Shown piece after piece: positions 54,634 to 64,000 of a stretch of DNA of 64,000 nucleotides. The stretch is from Puccinia triticina (taxonomy: Eukaryota; Basidiomycota; Pucciniomycetes; Pucciniales; Pucciniaceae), in contig NC_070567.1 of NCBI RefSeq assembly GCF_026914185.1, positions 1,302,001 through 1,366,000 on the forward strand. Direction: 5' to 3'. Position numbers and translations under genes: made by a program. Each line of letters starts with the position of its first letter. Within the stretch, counting starts at the first letter, position 1. A model generated the notes under the pieces. That model made no database searches, was not told where the DNA came from, and saw only the letters and a program-made list of their open reading frames with translations.

Positions 54634-56485
54634 ATTGGGGGTCTGGCCGGGAACTAAAACCTGTTTTAACCCATAACCCCATAATCTACTTAGTTTTTTT
54701 CGTTTATCCAACGAAATAAACCAAACCAAACCCTCTCTTAAGCTTACTTAAGCTTACTTAACTCTTACGTTAAGTCTAAACCCCCGCTCTTCGAGCGCAG
54801 TAGGCAATATTGCCCCTTAAAACTTAATTTATTAAGTTTATTACTGCTCCCTACCCGCTCTCAATAGCGCACCACCCGCGCTACCTTTAGCCGCTCTACT
54901 TTGCGCGATTTAAGCCTCGAACCTCAGCGCAACCCACTTAGAGCACTCGTGCTCTCTACCTGCTCTCCGCAGCTCGCCACCTGTGCTACCTAGCGCAGAA
55001 CTATCCTCGCGCTCTTCTGCGCTATCTAACCGCTCTCCACAGAGCAACCTAAACCGCGATCTCTTCGCGCGTATCTTCAGAAGCCTTTAACCCTTCTGTA
55101 CCCTCCTCTTTACCGCAGAAAAACCGCGAAACAACCTTTTTTTCTGACCAAATTTCTCTTTTTTTCTTTTTTAGTGGAATTACAGAGAAACGCTGAACTG
55201 ATTCAGTATTATCTCCGTTATCTTAAAGAACAGAGAGAAGAACGTGCCCGGAATTACGTCCCTACCGCCTGGGAGAAGCTTTCGTACGCCAAGCAGCTCA
55301 AGATCGCCACCGACCGAATTGAACGCGAACAAAAAGAAAGTATCGAAGGAAAACTTCGATTTCAGCTCTTCTTACGTGAACATCGCGCTCGCAAAGCCAA
55401 AGCTCGTCTAGAACGCAAAAGTGAGCTTGGAATTCCTACCTTTTTTAACTACCCTTGTTAAAATACTCGCTAAACCCTCAATCCCTTTTTTCTACAGTGG
55501 TTTGGAAAACCCAATCCGAAAAGAATCTCGCAGCCGCTGCTGCGCCGAAACTCGAAGTAGACGTTCCTTTGAAGAAACCTACTAGTAAGTTTCATCCTGC
55601 TTCTATTCCGCACCGCCGGAGCACTAACACTTTTGCTGCTCGGATAATAACAGTGCCCGCTCCAAAACCTAACTACGTCGCCGGCACTATACGCCACCCA
55701 AGAGATACCCGTAAGTAACTCTCTCCTGCAAAACTGACTGCAGAAAACCGCATCACTGACCAATCCCTCCGTTCTCCGCAGCTGAAATAGACCCAGCTCC
55801 CGCCAAGAACTTAGCGGACATCAACGTCAGCGACTCCGAACCGGAAGTCAAAAGTTAGTCAAATTTTTACCAGAATCTGACCCCTTATAAAACAAACAAA
55901 ACACTGATACAATGTCTACCCGATCTTCCAGACCTGACCTCGAAGGACCCCTTGCCACTCCTAAAAGAGGCAGCCGCAAAGGGTCCGCCATCGGAGGATC
56001 TATCGTTGGAGGATCAGTTGGAGGAGGATCCGGCGGACTTCGAGGTCCCGCTTCGGTTCAAGAAGAACATGGACCCAGCTCCGAGCACCTCAAAAGCCAA
56101 AGCTCCGGTGAAAACCGCCAAAGAGCTGGAGGAGGAGCAAGTCAAGATGATCCAGAACTTGGTGTACGTCCACCGAGCCAACTGGAGAAAATGCATCTCT
56201 CTCCAGGCTCAAGGATCTCCCGAGGAGCTCAAAGCCGCTCTACGCGGAGCTCAAGAGAGCCAAAAAGCGGCTCAGAGGTTTCTCTCTCGAAAGGAGTTAG
56301 AATCCTTCGTGGAGGGTTGGAACCCCTGGACGGTGAAGAAACAGATCGCCCCTCCAGCAAGGACTTCGAAAAAACGAAAAGCTCCTCCAACAGATCAAAC
56401 CAACCAGCTCCGCAGAGACCGCGCCAGATGGGCTCAAGTCATGAAGGCAGCGAACACCTTGGAACAAGCCTACGACCAGATGTAG
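54291..56485 (+). CDS. Spliced accessory protein of gypsy A, overlapping gag-pol
   Basis: Proposed exons are ...-54291, 55175-55420, 55498-55584, 55654-55710, 55782-55853 and 55932-56485. Introns are 883, 77, 69, 71 and 78 nt, all GT-AG with good donors (GTAAGT, GTGAGC, GTAAGT, GTAAGT, GTTAGT). All join in the same phase, giving a 338-residue frame. The ATG is formed at the first junction: A from 54291 plus TG from 55175-55176. A CTGAC branch-like word and a long pyrimidine run precede the 55174 acceptor. The protein is charged and probably helical ([19 protein letters not shown] at the start), with an Ala/Pro-rich linker, then [18 protein letters not shown] and a basic KKRKAPP patch. No known family is recognised. 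The last exon overlaps gag-pol in a +1 register. The first intron, and so the start, is the least certain part. Confidence 0.6.
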
Positions 56486-59400
56486 TTGATAGAGATTTTA
56501 TTTTCCATATGTTTGATAACTTGTATGGAAATTTGTCTACATTGCATAGTAACTCTAGCAACCAGTATAAATTTACAAACAAGAAAATTGTTGAATGTCA
56601 TACTTCTATTATTAACACTCTTGAATCTGCTGCCAGTCGTGCAATAGACATGTCTCAAGAACATTTTGTTAAAATCCCTGAGTTTCGCCAAGATATTGGA
56701 GAGATTAAGGATAAGATGAGTGAGATAACAAAAAGCCTTGAGAATATGACTGGTACAAATCAAAGTCTGCAAGATAAACTTACGGATATTGACATTGATA
56801 TGGCAGATTTTAAAAGCCAAATGTTGTCTACTTTGAAAACTGAGGTTATCAAAGTAAACAGAGAGCGTGAGGAACATCAATCCACCCAGTTACAAATTTT
56901 GATAGACTTAGTGAGTCATCAGGAAGATAACATGAAAGAGATGGTAAATAAAATTAACATCTCCACGGCGGAGCAAATCAGCTCTCTGAAACAAGAGATA
57001 AAGACTCTTAAACAAAATGTAGCAGGAATACAGACCCCCCCTCATCTGATTTATAACCCCGAATCTGCTCAGATGGAGGAAGTTAGGTTTAACAATCCTT
57101 TACTAAATAACCGGAACAGAGTGTTCCAACAACAAGAAAGGTCTATACCTCCTAAGGAAGAAGAACCAACCAGGTCGCCCCACCCCCACGCGACCAGTGA
57201 TTCCCAACCTTACCAGGACCAACCAAGACAGACTACGTCTTTCATGAATAGTTTAGATCCAGTGACCAAATGCAAACTGATGCCGCCAATGAAAGAATGG
57301 CCAAAATTCTCTGGAGAAGGAGAATATGATCATATCCACTTCATAGATTATGTAGATCATCTCCTTGAGTGTTACGAAGCTACTGATGAAGTAGTAACCG
57401 CCAGATTACCAAGGTTATTTGAAGGCGTGGCTTTGGACTGGTTTGCTAGAAAAAAGAAATCTGTCGGAAAAGTAAGCTGGGAAGAGTGGAAAAAACCGAT
57501 CCACAAACAGTTTGGTACAGATGTCTGGGAGGATAAAATGCTAGCCGCATATGAGAATGATTTCTTTGATCCTACTAAAGATGACCCATACAAATGGTGT
57601 CTGAGTCAGAAGAAAAGGATTGATTGTATCTATAATCAACCAGCTCAGAAATTTGTCACTAAGAAAATCTTGAAAAAGTGCCCTAATTACTTAGAACATG
57701 ATGTAATGTGCAGGTTGAAAGATGCAGACGTAGACTTGTCTGAATTAGTAGCCACCATAGAAATAATTATTGTGGCTAAGAAATTGGACAGGAAACCCAA
57801 GACGTATGAAGAAAGGCGTAACCTAGCTCCTAGAGAAAACACGGCTGCAGAAAGAAAAAATGCAGAAGTACCTACTAGAAAACCAACTAGTATTGAGTGT
57901 TATAATTGTGGAGAGAAAGGCCATAAGAGACCTGATTGCCCTAAACCCCGTAAGCGCATCAATAATATAGAAGTAGAGTCAGATGAAGATGACCTATCTG
58001 ATACAAGATCCCAATTCAACATTATCAGTATGGAGCCTGAAGTTGGAGATTGCCTGGATGAACCAGAAATTAATGCCAAATGCAACGTAATACAAGCTGA
58101 TCTAGGCGATCCATTGCGTATCACGGTAATCCAGGGAGATTCCAATTTGCCACAGAAATGGGACTCTTCACTGGGAGTGGGGCACGTATCAGACGCCAAA
58201 CTAATGACCAATAAACCAGAAGAAGGCATGGGTTACACTTTGGGAAAAACTAGCTATACAACAGTTATCTTCGATGAGAGAGAAGTCAGAGCTCTTTTAG
58301 ACATTGGAGCATTTTGTTCTTGCACTAGCACCAATTTACTAGACTCTTGTTACCCTGACTGGAAAAATAACCTTTTCCCCACGCCCAAGGCTAAATTTAA
58401 CAGTTGTAACTCAGACCTTAAACCAATAGGGATAGTTAAATTACCTCTTATTTTTCCGCACACAAAAGGTTCTTTGAGATTACACATAGAATTCGTAGTC
58501 CTAGAAGATGCTGTGTGTGATTATCTCATTATAGGTAATGATGCATTCTGCTTATATGGAATAGATGTAATTCAAAGCAAAAACAGATACTACACTATAG
58601 GTGGTGATTGGAAAAGAAAGTTTGAGATATGTAACATTAGCTTTCAGAACCCTCTGGGTAAAAGTCATGAGAATAAAGAACTGATCAAGTTCAGTCAAAA
58701 TTATATGTCTCAAGCTGCTATTAGTAGTAATCTAACCGCAGAACAACAATCAGATGTATTGCAAGTCTGCTTTGAGCATGAAGAAACTTTTTGCACGAAG
58801 GAGGAACCAATAGGGAATATCTCAGGCCATGATATTGAGATAGAACTTACGTGTCAGCCCCCCTACCCTCCTGCGTTACGGAGAGCCGCCTATCCTTCCA
58901 GCCCTAAGTCTAGGGAAGCCTTAGAGATCCACATCAAGGAACTTTTAGAACTTAAGGTTTTGAGGAAGGTAGGCCATAATGAACAAGTGGAAATAACTAC
59001 GCCCGTGATTATAGCATGGCATAATGATAAATCCCGTATGGTAGGAGATTTTAGAGCCCTTAATAATTACACCAAGGCAGACAATTATCCTATTCCAAGG
59101 ATAGAACATTCACTGCATAATTTAGCAAAAGCTAAATATATCACGACAATGGATGTTCTTAAAGGGTTCCATCAAATACCTATTAAAGAAGAGAGCAGAA
59201 AATTTATGAGAATAATCTGCCATCTAGGAGTGTATGAATATTTAAGGATGCCATTTGGTATAAAAAATGCTCCGTCACACTTTCAGCGTATGATGGACAC
59301 GATATTTGGATCCTTTATTAGACAAAGTTGGATGATGATTTACATAGATGACATTATCATATATTCTACAAACTGGGAGGATCATTTAGAAAAAATAAGA

Positions 59401-61794
59401 TTGGTCCTCCGTACAGCTATTACAGCAGGTTTGAAAATGTCAATCAAGAAATGCAACTTTGGTTTTCAAGAGCTCAAGGCTTTAGGTCATATAGTCTCCG
59501 GATTATCTTTAGCCATGGATCAAAACACTAGAGTAGCAGCAGTTCTGCTTAAACCTATGCCACAGACAATGACAGAAATGCAGTCATTTTTGGGATTTTG
59601 TAGTTATTACAGACAACATATCCCTAAATTTGCAAACATCTCGAAAAGTTTATACGAGTTGTGTAGTAAAGATGTCTTCTTTGAGATGACGTACGGGAGA
59701 GTAGAGCAATACGAGCAACTAAAAAGGCTTATAATTACTACAGCTCCCATACTAGCGCAACCAGATTACTCTTTACCATTTATACTGTACATAGACGCTT
59801 GCTTTGAAGGCATAGGAGCAGCTTTACATCAAGAATTCATAATTGATGGTATTCCTGTAGAAAAACCTGTGCTGTTCATTTCTCAACAAGTCCGTAAGAC
59901 AGAAATGAGATATGGAGCCAGTCAGATGGAATGTTTATGTCTTGTATGGGCTTTAGAGAAACTACATTATTATCTAGAAGGTTGTAAGATCATTGTGGTG
60001 ACAGATTGTATAGCAGTAAGAACCCTAATGAACATGAAGACGCCCAACCGTCACATGCTCAGATGGCAGATTGCAATACAACAGTATAGGGGACACATGA
60101 CCATTATCCATAGGGCGGGAGCTAAGCATACTAATGCAGATGGACTAAGTAGATGGGCCTTGCCTAACACTCCAGATAATCCTGCCTATGATCCGGAAGA
60201 TGAGGATGTATTCCCCATTTTAGGAATTCACGTATGTGACATTGACGACACATTCTTTGAAGAAGTCAGAATCAGCTATAGTGAAGATTTAGAACTTCTC
60301 AAGTTAATCAATATCCTGGATAATGAAAACAGTGCTCCAGAATTGATTGCTAGCTTACCCGAATGTCTATTGACCCCATACAAAGCAGGACAGTTTACCC
60401 TGTTAGATGGCATAATATATTTTAGACATAGACATTCCAGTGTGATAGTTCTGAGTAAAAAGATTCACATTAAAAATATGTTGTATGAATGCCATGATAA
60501 TGCTGGAGCAGGACACTTTTCTGAAGATAGAACTTTGGAAAGGGTTAAACAGACAGCCTGGTGGGTTGATTGGAAAAACCAAACTAAAGCATATGTTAAA
60601 TCCTGCGAAAAATGTCAAAAAGCCAATAAACAGACTGGAAAAAGGTTTGGATTATTGCAGACCATTGCGGAACCCAAAACTCGGTGGGAAATCATTAACA
60701 TGGACTTTGTGACGGGATTACCACCGGGAGGAGCCTTCTCTTACAATTCAGTCCTAGTAGTGGTAGATAGATTTTCCAAGAGAGCCAGGTTCATTCCGCA
60801 TCACAAAGATGACACAGCTATGGAAGTAGCTATGCTATTCTGGAACAGAATTATGGCTGATGTGGGTATCCCAAAAATAATTATCAGTGACAGAGACCCA
60901 AAATTCACGTCAGAATTTTGGAGAAATCTTCACGATATGTTGGGCACCAAATTAGCCTTCTCAACCGCGTATCACCCGCAGACTGATGGTTTAGCAGAAA
61001 GAATGATCCAGACATTGGAGGATCTTCTACAAAGGTTTTGCGCCTTTGGGCTAGAATTTAAAAATAGTGACGGGTATACACATGACTGGGTTAATTTACT
61101 CCCCGCCCTAGAAATGGCCTACAATAGTAGTAAGCACTCCACTACCAAAGAAGCGCCATATATCCTAGAGAGGGGTTGGATTCCCAGATTACCAAAAGAC
61201 ACGCTTAATGACAAATTACCGCTGGCGCACCCTACGGCCTTGGACTTTAAGCAAATGCTAGAAGCCACAAATAAACATGCGGCCAAATGTGTCCAAGAAG
61301 CAGCTGAGTACAGTAAGATGCGCTGGGAAAAGAGTCATAAAGAACCAGAATTCAATATAGGAGAAAAAGTACTTCTATCTACTGTAAATTTTAACAACTT
61401 AGGAGGTTGTAGGAAGCTTAAACCCGCCTTTGTAGGTCCCTTTGTGATTAAAAACCTACATGGTAAAAATGCAGTAGAATTAATTCTTACAGAAGAATTT
61501 AGCAGGAAACACCCGGTGTTTTGGGTAAGCCTCATAAAAAGATATGTTCAGAGGGAAAATGAACCAACTTCCATACCAGTACCTGTACCCATAGAAGAAC
61601 CATCTCCTAAAGAGCAACTTAAAGTACATAAAATCCTCAAAGATAAAAAGGAGAGAGTTTTAGGTAAAGATACCAGACTGTACCTTGTAAGATACAGAAA
61701 CCAATCTGCAGACAAAGATGAATGGCTACCAGAAAATAATATCCCAGACGGAGCAATTCACTTACGCAATTATAGAGTTTCTAAGCGTGAATAG
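55912..61794 (+). CDS. Gag-Pol polyprotein of gypsy A (1960 aa)
   Basis: A single open frame from the ATG at 55912. Residues 1-190 are Ser/Gly/Arg-rich and overlap the spliced frame. A coiled coil follows (about 200-370). The Gag core ([15 protein letters not shown] to about 650) comes next, then a zinc knuckle [14 protein letters not shown] (about 663). The protease motif is ALLDIGAF (Asp 797, with Ile where Ser or Thr is usual). RT has YIDDIIIYS (about 1144), RNase [16 protein letters not shown] (about 1290), integrase a HHCC finger (about 1530-1570), then [20 protein letters not shown] and [11 protein letters not shown] as catalytic core. A C-terminal chromodomain has YLVRYRN...DEWLPENNI (about 1920-1950). 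This is the domain order of chromoviruses, which target chromatin. A downstream in-frame ATG near 56508 is an alternative start that would avoid the overlap. Confidence 0.93.
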   Translation: MSTRSSRPDLEGPLATPKRGSRKGSAIGGSIVGGSVGGGSGGLRGPASVQEEHGPSSEHLKSQSSGENRQRAGGGASQDDPELGVRPPSQLEKMHLSPGSRISRGAQSRSTRSSREPKSGSEVSLSKGVRILRGGLEPLDGEETDRPSSKDFEKTKSSSNRSNQPAPQRPRQMGSSHEGSEHLGTSLRPDVVDRDFIFHMFDNLYGNLSTLHSNSSNQYKFTNKKIVECHTSIINTLESAASRAIDMSQEHFVKIPEFRQDIGEIKDKMSEITKSLENMTGTNQSLQDKLTDIDIDMADFKSQMLSTLKTEVIKVNREREEHQSTQLQILIDLVSHQEDNMKEMVNKINISTAEQISSLKQEIKTLKQNVAGIQTPPHLIYNPESAQMEEVRFNNPLLNNRNRVFQQQERSIPPKEEEPTRSPHPHATSDSQPYQDQPRQTTSFMNSLDPVTKCKLMPPMKEWPKFSGEGEYDHIHFIDYVDHLLECYEATDEVVTARLPRLFEGVALDWFARKKKSVGKVSWEEWKKPIHKQFGTDVWEDKMLAAYENDFFDPTKDDPYKWCLSQKKRIDCIYNQPAQKFVTKKILKKCPNYLEHDVMCRLKDADVDLSELVATIEIIIVAKKLDRKPKTYEERRNLAPRENTAAERKNAEVPTRKPTSIECYNCGEKGHKRPDCPKPRKRINNIEVESDEDDLSDTRSQFNIISMEPEVGDCLDEPEINAKCNVIQADLGDPLRITVIQGDSNLPQKWDSSLGVGHVSDAKLMTNKPEEGMGYTLGKTSYTTVIFDEREVRALLDIGAFCSCTSTNLLDSCYPDWKNNLFPTPKAKFNSCNSDLKPIGIVKLPLIFPHTKGSLRLHIEFVVLEDAVCDYLIIGNDAFCLYGIDVIQSKNRYYTIGGDWKRKFEICNISFQNPLGKSHENKELIKFSQNYMSQAAISSNLTAEQQSDVLQVCFEHEETFCTKEEPIGNISGHDIEIELTCQPPYPPALRRAAYPSSPKSREALEIHIKELLELKVLRKVGHNEQVEITTPVIIAWHNDKSRMVGDFRALNNYTKADNYPIPRIEHSLHNLAKAKYITTMDVLKGFHQIPIKEESRKFMRIICHLGVYEYLRMPFGIKNAPSHFQRMMDTIFGSFIRQSWMMIYIDDIIIYSTNWEDHLEKIRLVLRTAITAGLKMSIKKCNFGFQELKALGHIVSGLSLAMDQNTRVAAVLLKPMPQTMTEMQSFLGFCSYYRQHIPKFANISKSLYELCSKDVFFEMTYGRVEQYEQLKRLIITTAPILAQPDYSLPFILYIDACFEGIGAALHQEFIIDGIPVEKPVLFISQQVRKTEMRYGASQMECLCLVWALEKLHYYLEGCKIIVVTDCIAVRTLMNMKTPNRHMLRWQIAIQQYRGHMTIIHRAGAKHTNADGLSRWALPNTPDNPAYDPEDEDVFPILGIHVCDIDDTFFEEVRISYSEDLELLKLINILDNENSAPELIASLPECLLTPYKAGQFTLLDGIIYFRHRHSSVIVLSKKIHIKNMLYECHDNAGAGHFSEDRTLERVKQTAWWVDWKNQTKAYVKSCEKCQKANKQTGKRFGLLQTIAEPKTRWEIINMDFVTGLPPGGAFSYNSVLVVVDRFSKRARFIPHHKDDTAMEVAMLFWNRIMADVGIPKIIISDRDPKFTSEFWRNLHDMLGTKLAFSTAYHPQTDGLAERMIQTLEDLLQRFCAFGLEFKNSDGYTHDWVNLLPALEMAYNSSKHSTTKEAPYILERGWIPRLPKDTLNDKLPLAHPTALDFKQMLEATNKHAAKCVQEAAEYSKMRWEKSHKEPEFNIGEKVLLSTVNFNNLGGCRKLKPAFVGPFVIKNLHGKNAVELILTEEFSRKHPVFWVSLIKRYVQRENEPTSIPVPVPIEEPSPKEQLKVHKILKDKKERVLGKDTRLYLVRYRNQSADKDEWLPENNIPDGAIHLRNYRVSKRE

Positions 61795-61834
61795 CTCAGC
61801 TAAGTTACGAGTAACTTATCTTGGTGGGAGGGAA

Positions 61835-62931
61835 TGTCAGCCGGGCTACTATATTGAGTTAGAGCCCAGCTAACTGATATATAACAATTGTTAAAAATAC
61901 ACATTTATTGCGGCGCAGAGCGCCTTGTATAAAATGAATACCATATTCATTATTGAACAATAAAAGTGGCGCAGAGCGCCGCGCATACAAAAATGAATAT
62001 GTAATAAAAGACCTCCCCTCAAACGATGTATAAAATCGAGGAGAGACTGTCAAAACTCCAGCTGCAGGTAGCGGCCGGAGAAAGAATAGTAGCCATGATC
62101 CAAAAACCCGTTCTCAGGCCAAGAGAACGGGTTTGCTATTGTTGAACTAACAAAAAACCCGTAGAACGTTCTACAGGAAACGGCCGGAGGAGAGTAGTGA
62201 AGAAGTAAACTGCTGCGTCTCCCCTGGCCGAAGATGAAAAACCAAGAAAACGTCATAAAGAGTGGAACTCTTCCTCATACCGAGGAAGAGTAACACTTGT
62301 TGTTGAGTAAAGAGGACAAGAGCAATGCGAGCAATAGAACGCTCTACCACTCCTGTCCTAACTAGTTCTTCCCGCGGCCGAGAAGCCGCAATGAATTTGA
62401 AAATAGACCAGCGACCCTACCGGTCGCCGCAAGAATACATAAAGGGAGGCTTTTGAGCGAGTAAAAGCCTCCCCAGATTCATACCAACCACCTCGCCCTC
62501 GTCTACTCGACTTGTCCGCCAGCCTGACCATTTCCTTGACTTCGGTTCCTTTGATTCGCTTGTCCTTTTGTTGTGGACTTCCTCTCTGAGTAAGTCCACT
62601 CTTTCACTTTTCTCTATCGGGATTTTATCCCCTTGCCTGGGAACGTTTTTACGTTTGAAACACACCCTTAGCTGGGCCCCAGAAGTCACAGGTTCCATAA
62701 CCACCCCTGCGCATATCGTGCGCAGGCCCTGTAAGACCACCGGAGGGCACTTAAATACCCCAGGCGCTCCTGGCCCCTCCGTTACAACCCTTTTGGGTTT
62801 TCTCTTAAAAATAACTTTGAGTTATTTTTTATCCTTTTCACCGCGCTCTTATCGCGCTCACCACCGCACAGTGCTCTGTCGCCGGTGTAGCTAGAGGAGC
62901 TATATTGCTCTTGGCATTACCGAGCCTGACA
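61835..62931 (+). repeat. 3' LTR of gypsy A
   Basis: 1097 bp, lacking 18 bp present in the 5' LTR near 54180-54200. It carries the same TATA-like box and splice donor (GTAAGT at 62590). It ends GCCTGACA followed by the CCGAG duplication. Confidence 0.93.
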
Positions 62932-63500
62932 CCGAGGATCCAAACCCCGGCAAAACATCTCAAAACCACTTCCCCCAATGCTATCAACCCGAATCCCTAC
63001 GGCTCATCCAGACCATCTGTGAGGGCAGCTCCCAGAGAATCTTTTCCCCTCCCAGCGCTGCCGCTGGCCTAGCACCAAGCGGAGCTCCATACCGGCCAAT
63101 GGTCTAACCTAAACCACACTATTCCTCGAGCCGAGGAATAGCAAAAAGATCACATGACAAATTAAAATGAACAGGAGTGAAGGGACTAGTAGAATCCCCC
63201 TTCACTCACGTCACCCTTGTCAGAAGCACGCCTTCCTCCGGCCGAGAACCTGAAGAAGCATTTGCAATAAGAGCTACAACCCTACCGGTTGTAGCTCGAA
63301 TATATAATGGAGGGCCTTCGGGCGAAGGAAGGCCCCTCAGATACCTTTTATAACCAGCTCGACGCCTTGCCAGTCTTGCCACTTGTCTCACCAACCAGTA
63401 CGCCAGCCTGACATTGCCTTGACTTTGGTTTCCATCGGATCAATTGTGTTTTTTGCCGCAGACTTCCTTTTTCAAGTAAGTCTGTGTTGTAAGACTCAAA

Positions 63501-64000
63501 AGTGGTTGTGAAACCCTTTTTCTGAATGGAGAAGGGGATGATGGAGGTGCAAACTTTGCCCTTCTATACTATCAGATAACAAGACCCACCCAGCTAAGCT
63601 TGGCAAGTTTTAATCAAGTGATAGGTCTGGTCTAGTTCCAGATGAAGTTGTTTGATGACAGGTATGTGAGAGTTGAGAGGGTTTATGATGACAAAAAGGG
63701 TGAAAGTTGACTTGATGTTTCCGGTGGGGGTTGAACACAGGTCCTCGAGAGGGTGATATAAGAATTTGAGAGGAGTGTCTGGGCTGAGAAGGGTATATGT
63801 CTCAGTCGGGAGTTGAACCAAGAACCGGGTAAATCATGACAGGTGCGTGATATGCAACCAGGAGATATGAGAGTATGAGAATATGAGGGTGAGCTCAGTG
63901 GTTATTGCAGATAAGAGGGACGATATGGTATGTTATAAAAGTGTAAGGGTGATGATAATGGCTAATGGGTGATATCTGTATAACTGGTGGGTACTGAACT
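63501..64000. other. Window end: possible gypsy C interior, nothing recognised
   Basis: T/G-rich sequence with repeated TATGAGAGT and GGTGATATG words. Short frames only. It could be leader sequence of gypsy C after its LTR or unrelated flank. Confidence 0.3.

Larger units (their letters stand above)
53519..62931 (+). mobile_element. Ty3/gypsy chromovirus-type retrotransposon (gypsy A), apparently intact
   Basis: The 5' LTR is 53519-54633 (1115 bp) and the 3' LTR 61835-62931 (1097 bp). They are nearly identical apart from an 18-bp deletion and few substitutions, beginning TGTCAGCC and ending GCCTGACA. The target duplication CCGAG is at 53514-53518 and 62932-62936, within the 3' LTR of element B. 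The primer-binding site starts TGGGGGTCTGGCCGGG at 54636 and the polypurine tract GGTGGGAGGGAA ends at 61834. The gag-pol frame is unbroken, so the insertion is recent. Confidence 0.96.
48339..63091 (+). mobile_element. Gag-only gypsy-type element B (containing gypsy A)
   Basis: The 5' LTR is 48339-49111 (773 bp). The 3' LTR is 52901-53518 plus 62937-63091 (also 773 bp once gypsy A is removed), starting TGTGGTGGTC and ending TCCATA. CCGG flanks it on both sides (48335-48338, 63092-63095). A tRNA-type primer-binding site begins at 49114 and a polypurine tract (GTGGTGGGTGGA) precedes the 3' LTR. The 3.8-kb interior has gag-like frames but no protease, RT or integrase, so it must depend on another element. 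Confidence 0.85.
46685..63500 (+). mobile_element. LTR of gypsy element C, split by nested insertions
   Basis: Pieces are 46685-46937 (starting TGTCAGCCGGGCTACTATAA, like the gypsy A LTR), 48211-48338 and 63092 to about 63500. The 46938-48210 part is an inverted insert and 48339-63091 is gypsy B. Order and content follow the gypsy A LTR: GCGGCGCAGAGCGCCGC hairpins, an AACCCGTTCTC/GAGAACGGGTT hairpin, CCCCCGG, ACCCTACCGG, a TATA-like box (TATATAA, 63301) and a GTAAGT splice donor (63476). The end is not certain. The internal region, if any, lies outside the window or in 63500-64000. Confidence 0.7.

Overview
The window is a repeat-dominated stretch of a fungal genome, most likely a basidiomycete of the rust type. 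The reasons are: short GT-AG introns of roughly 50-120 nt; nested LTR copia and gypsy elements, tyrosine-recombinase (DIRS-like) retroelements, hAT, Helitron and CACTA-like elements; a captured piece of the fungal Mid1 calcium-channel gene; and a two-copy gene for a small secreted protein. The assignment to rusts is inference; Mid1 makes a fungus fairly certain. No rRNA gene, complete tRNA gene, CRISPR array or bacterial-type operon is visible.

Host DNA. A segmental duplication carries a four-exon gene for a secreted protein. Copy A lies at 1-1670. Copy B begins at 18438, is interrupted at 18629 by a 23.6-kb transposon nest, and resumes at 42254-44297. Both paralogues keep an N-terminal signal peptide, the same four exons and open frames of 256 and 260 codons, with indels that are multiples of three.

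2.5-9.8 kb holds a DIRS-like retroelement (gag, RT-RNase H, tyrosine recombinase). Its recombinase gene is split by a 1.55-kb Helitron remnant (6847-8397) full of short UUCG-type hairpins. 10138-18013 is a decayed copia element whose 5' LTR contains a 2.35-kb CACTA-like element (10469-12819) that is one large imperfect palindrome.

18630-42248 is one old copia element on the minus strand. It was invaded by a TA-flanked element carrying a Mid1 fragment (18822-20991), a MITE (21307-21795), a second DIRS-like element (23754-33032) that itself holds a 3.6-kb hAT transposon (27359-30939), a solo LTR (33456-34246), another copia (34533-40081) and another solo LTR (40691-41186). Most insertions can be dated against each other from target-site duplications and interrupted reading frames.

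44.3-64 kb is a second nest. The LTR of a gypsy element ('C', from 46685) contains a gag-only gypsy-like element ('B', 48339-63091). B's 3' LTR contains a young, apparently intact chromodomain gypsy element ('A', 53519-62931; 1960-codon Gag-Pol).

The most interesting candidate system is in element A. A strong splice donor inside the LTR and five phase-consistent introns define a 338-residue spliced protein. Its ATG would be assembled across the first splice junction, and its last exon overlaps gag-pol in another frame. The donor, its preceding A and its distance from a TATA-like box are conserved in the diverged C LTR. Other notable items are the Mid1 gene capture, a gag-only element whose primer-binding site extends into a tRNA-Tyr anticodon arm, the CACTA-like palindrome array, and an inverted copy inserted at an LTR hairpin.
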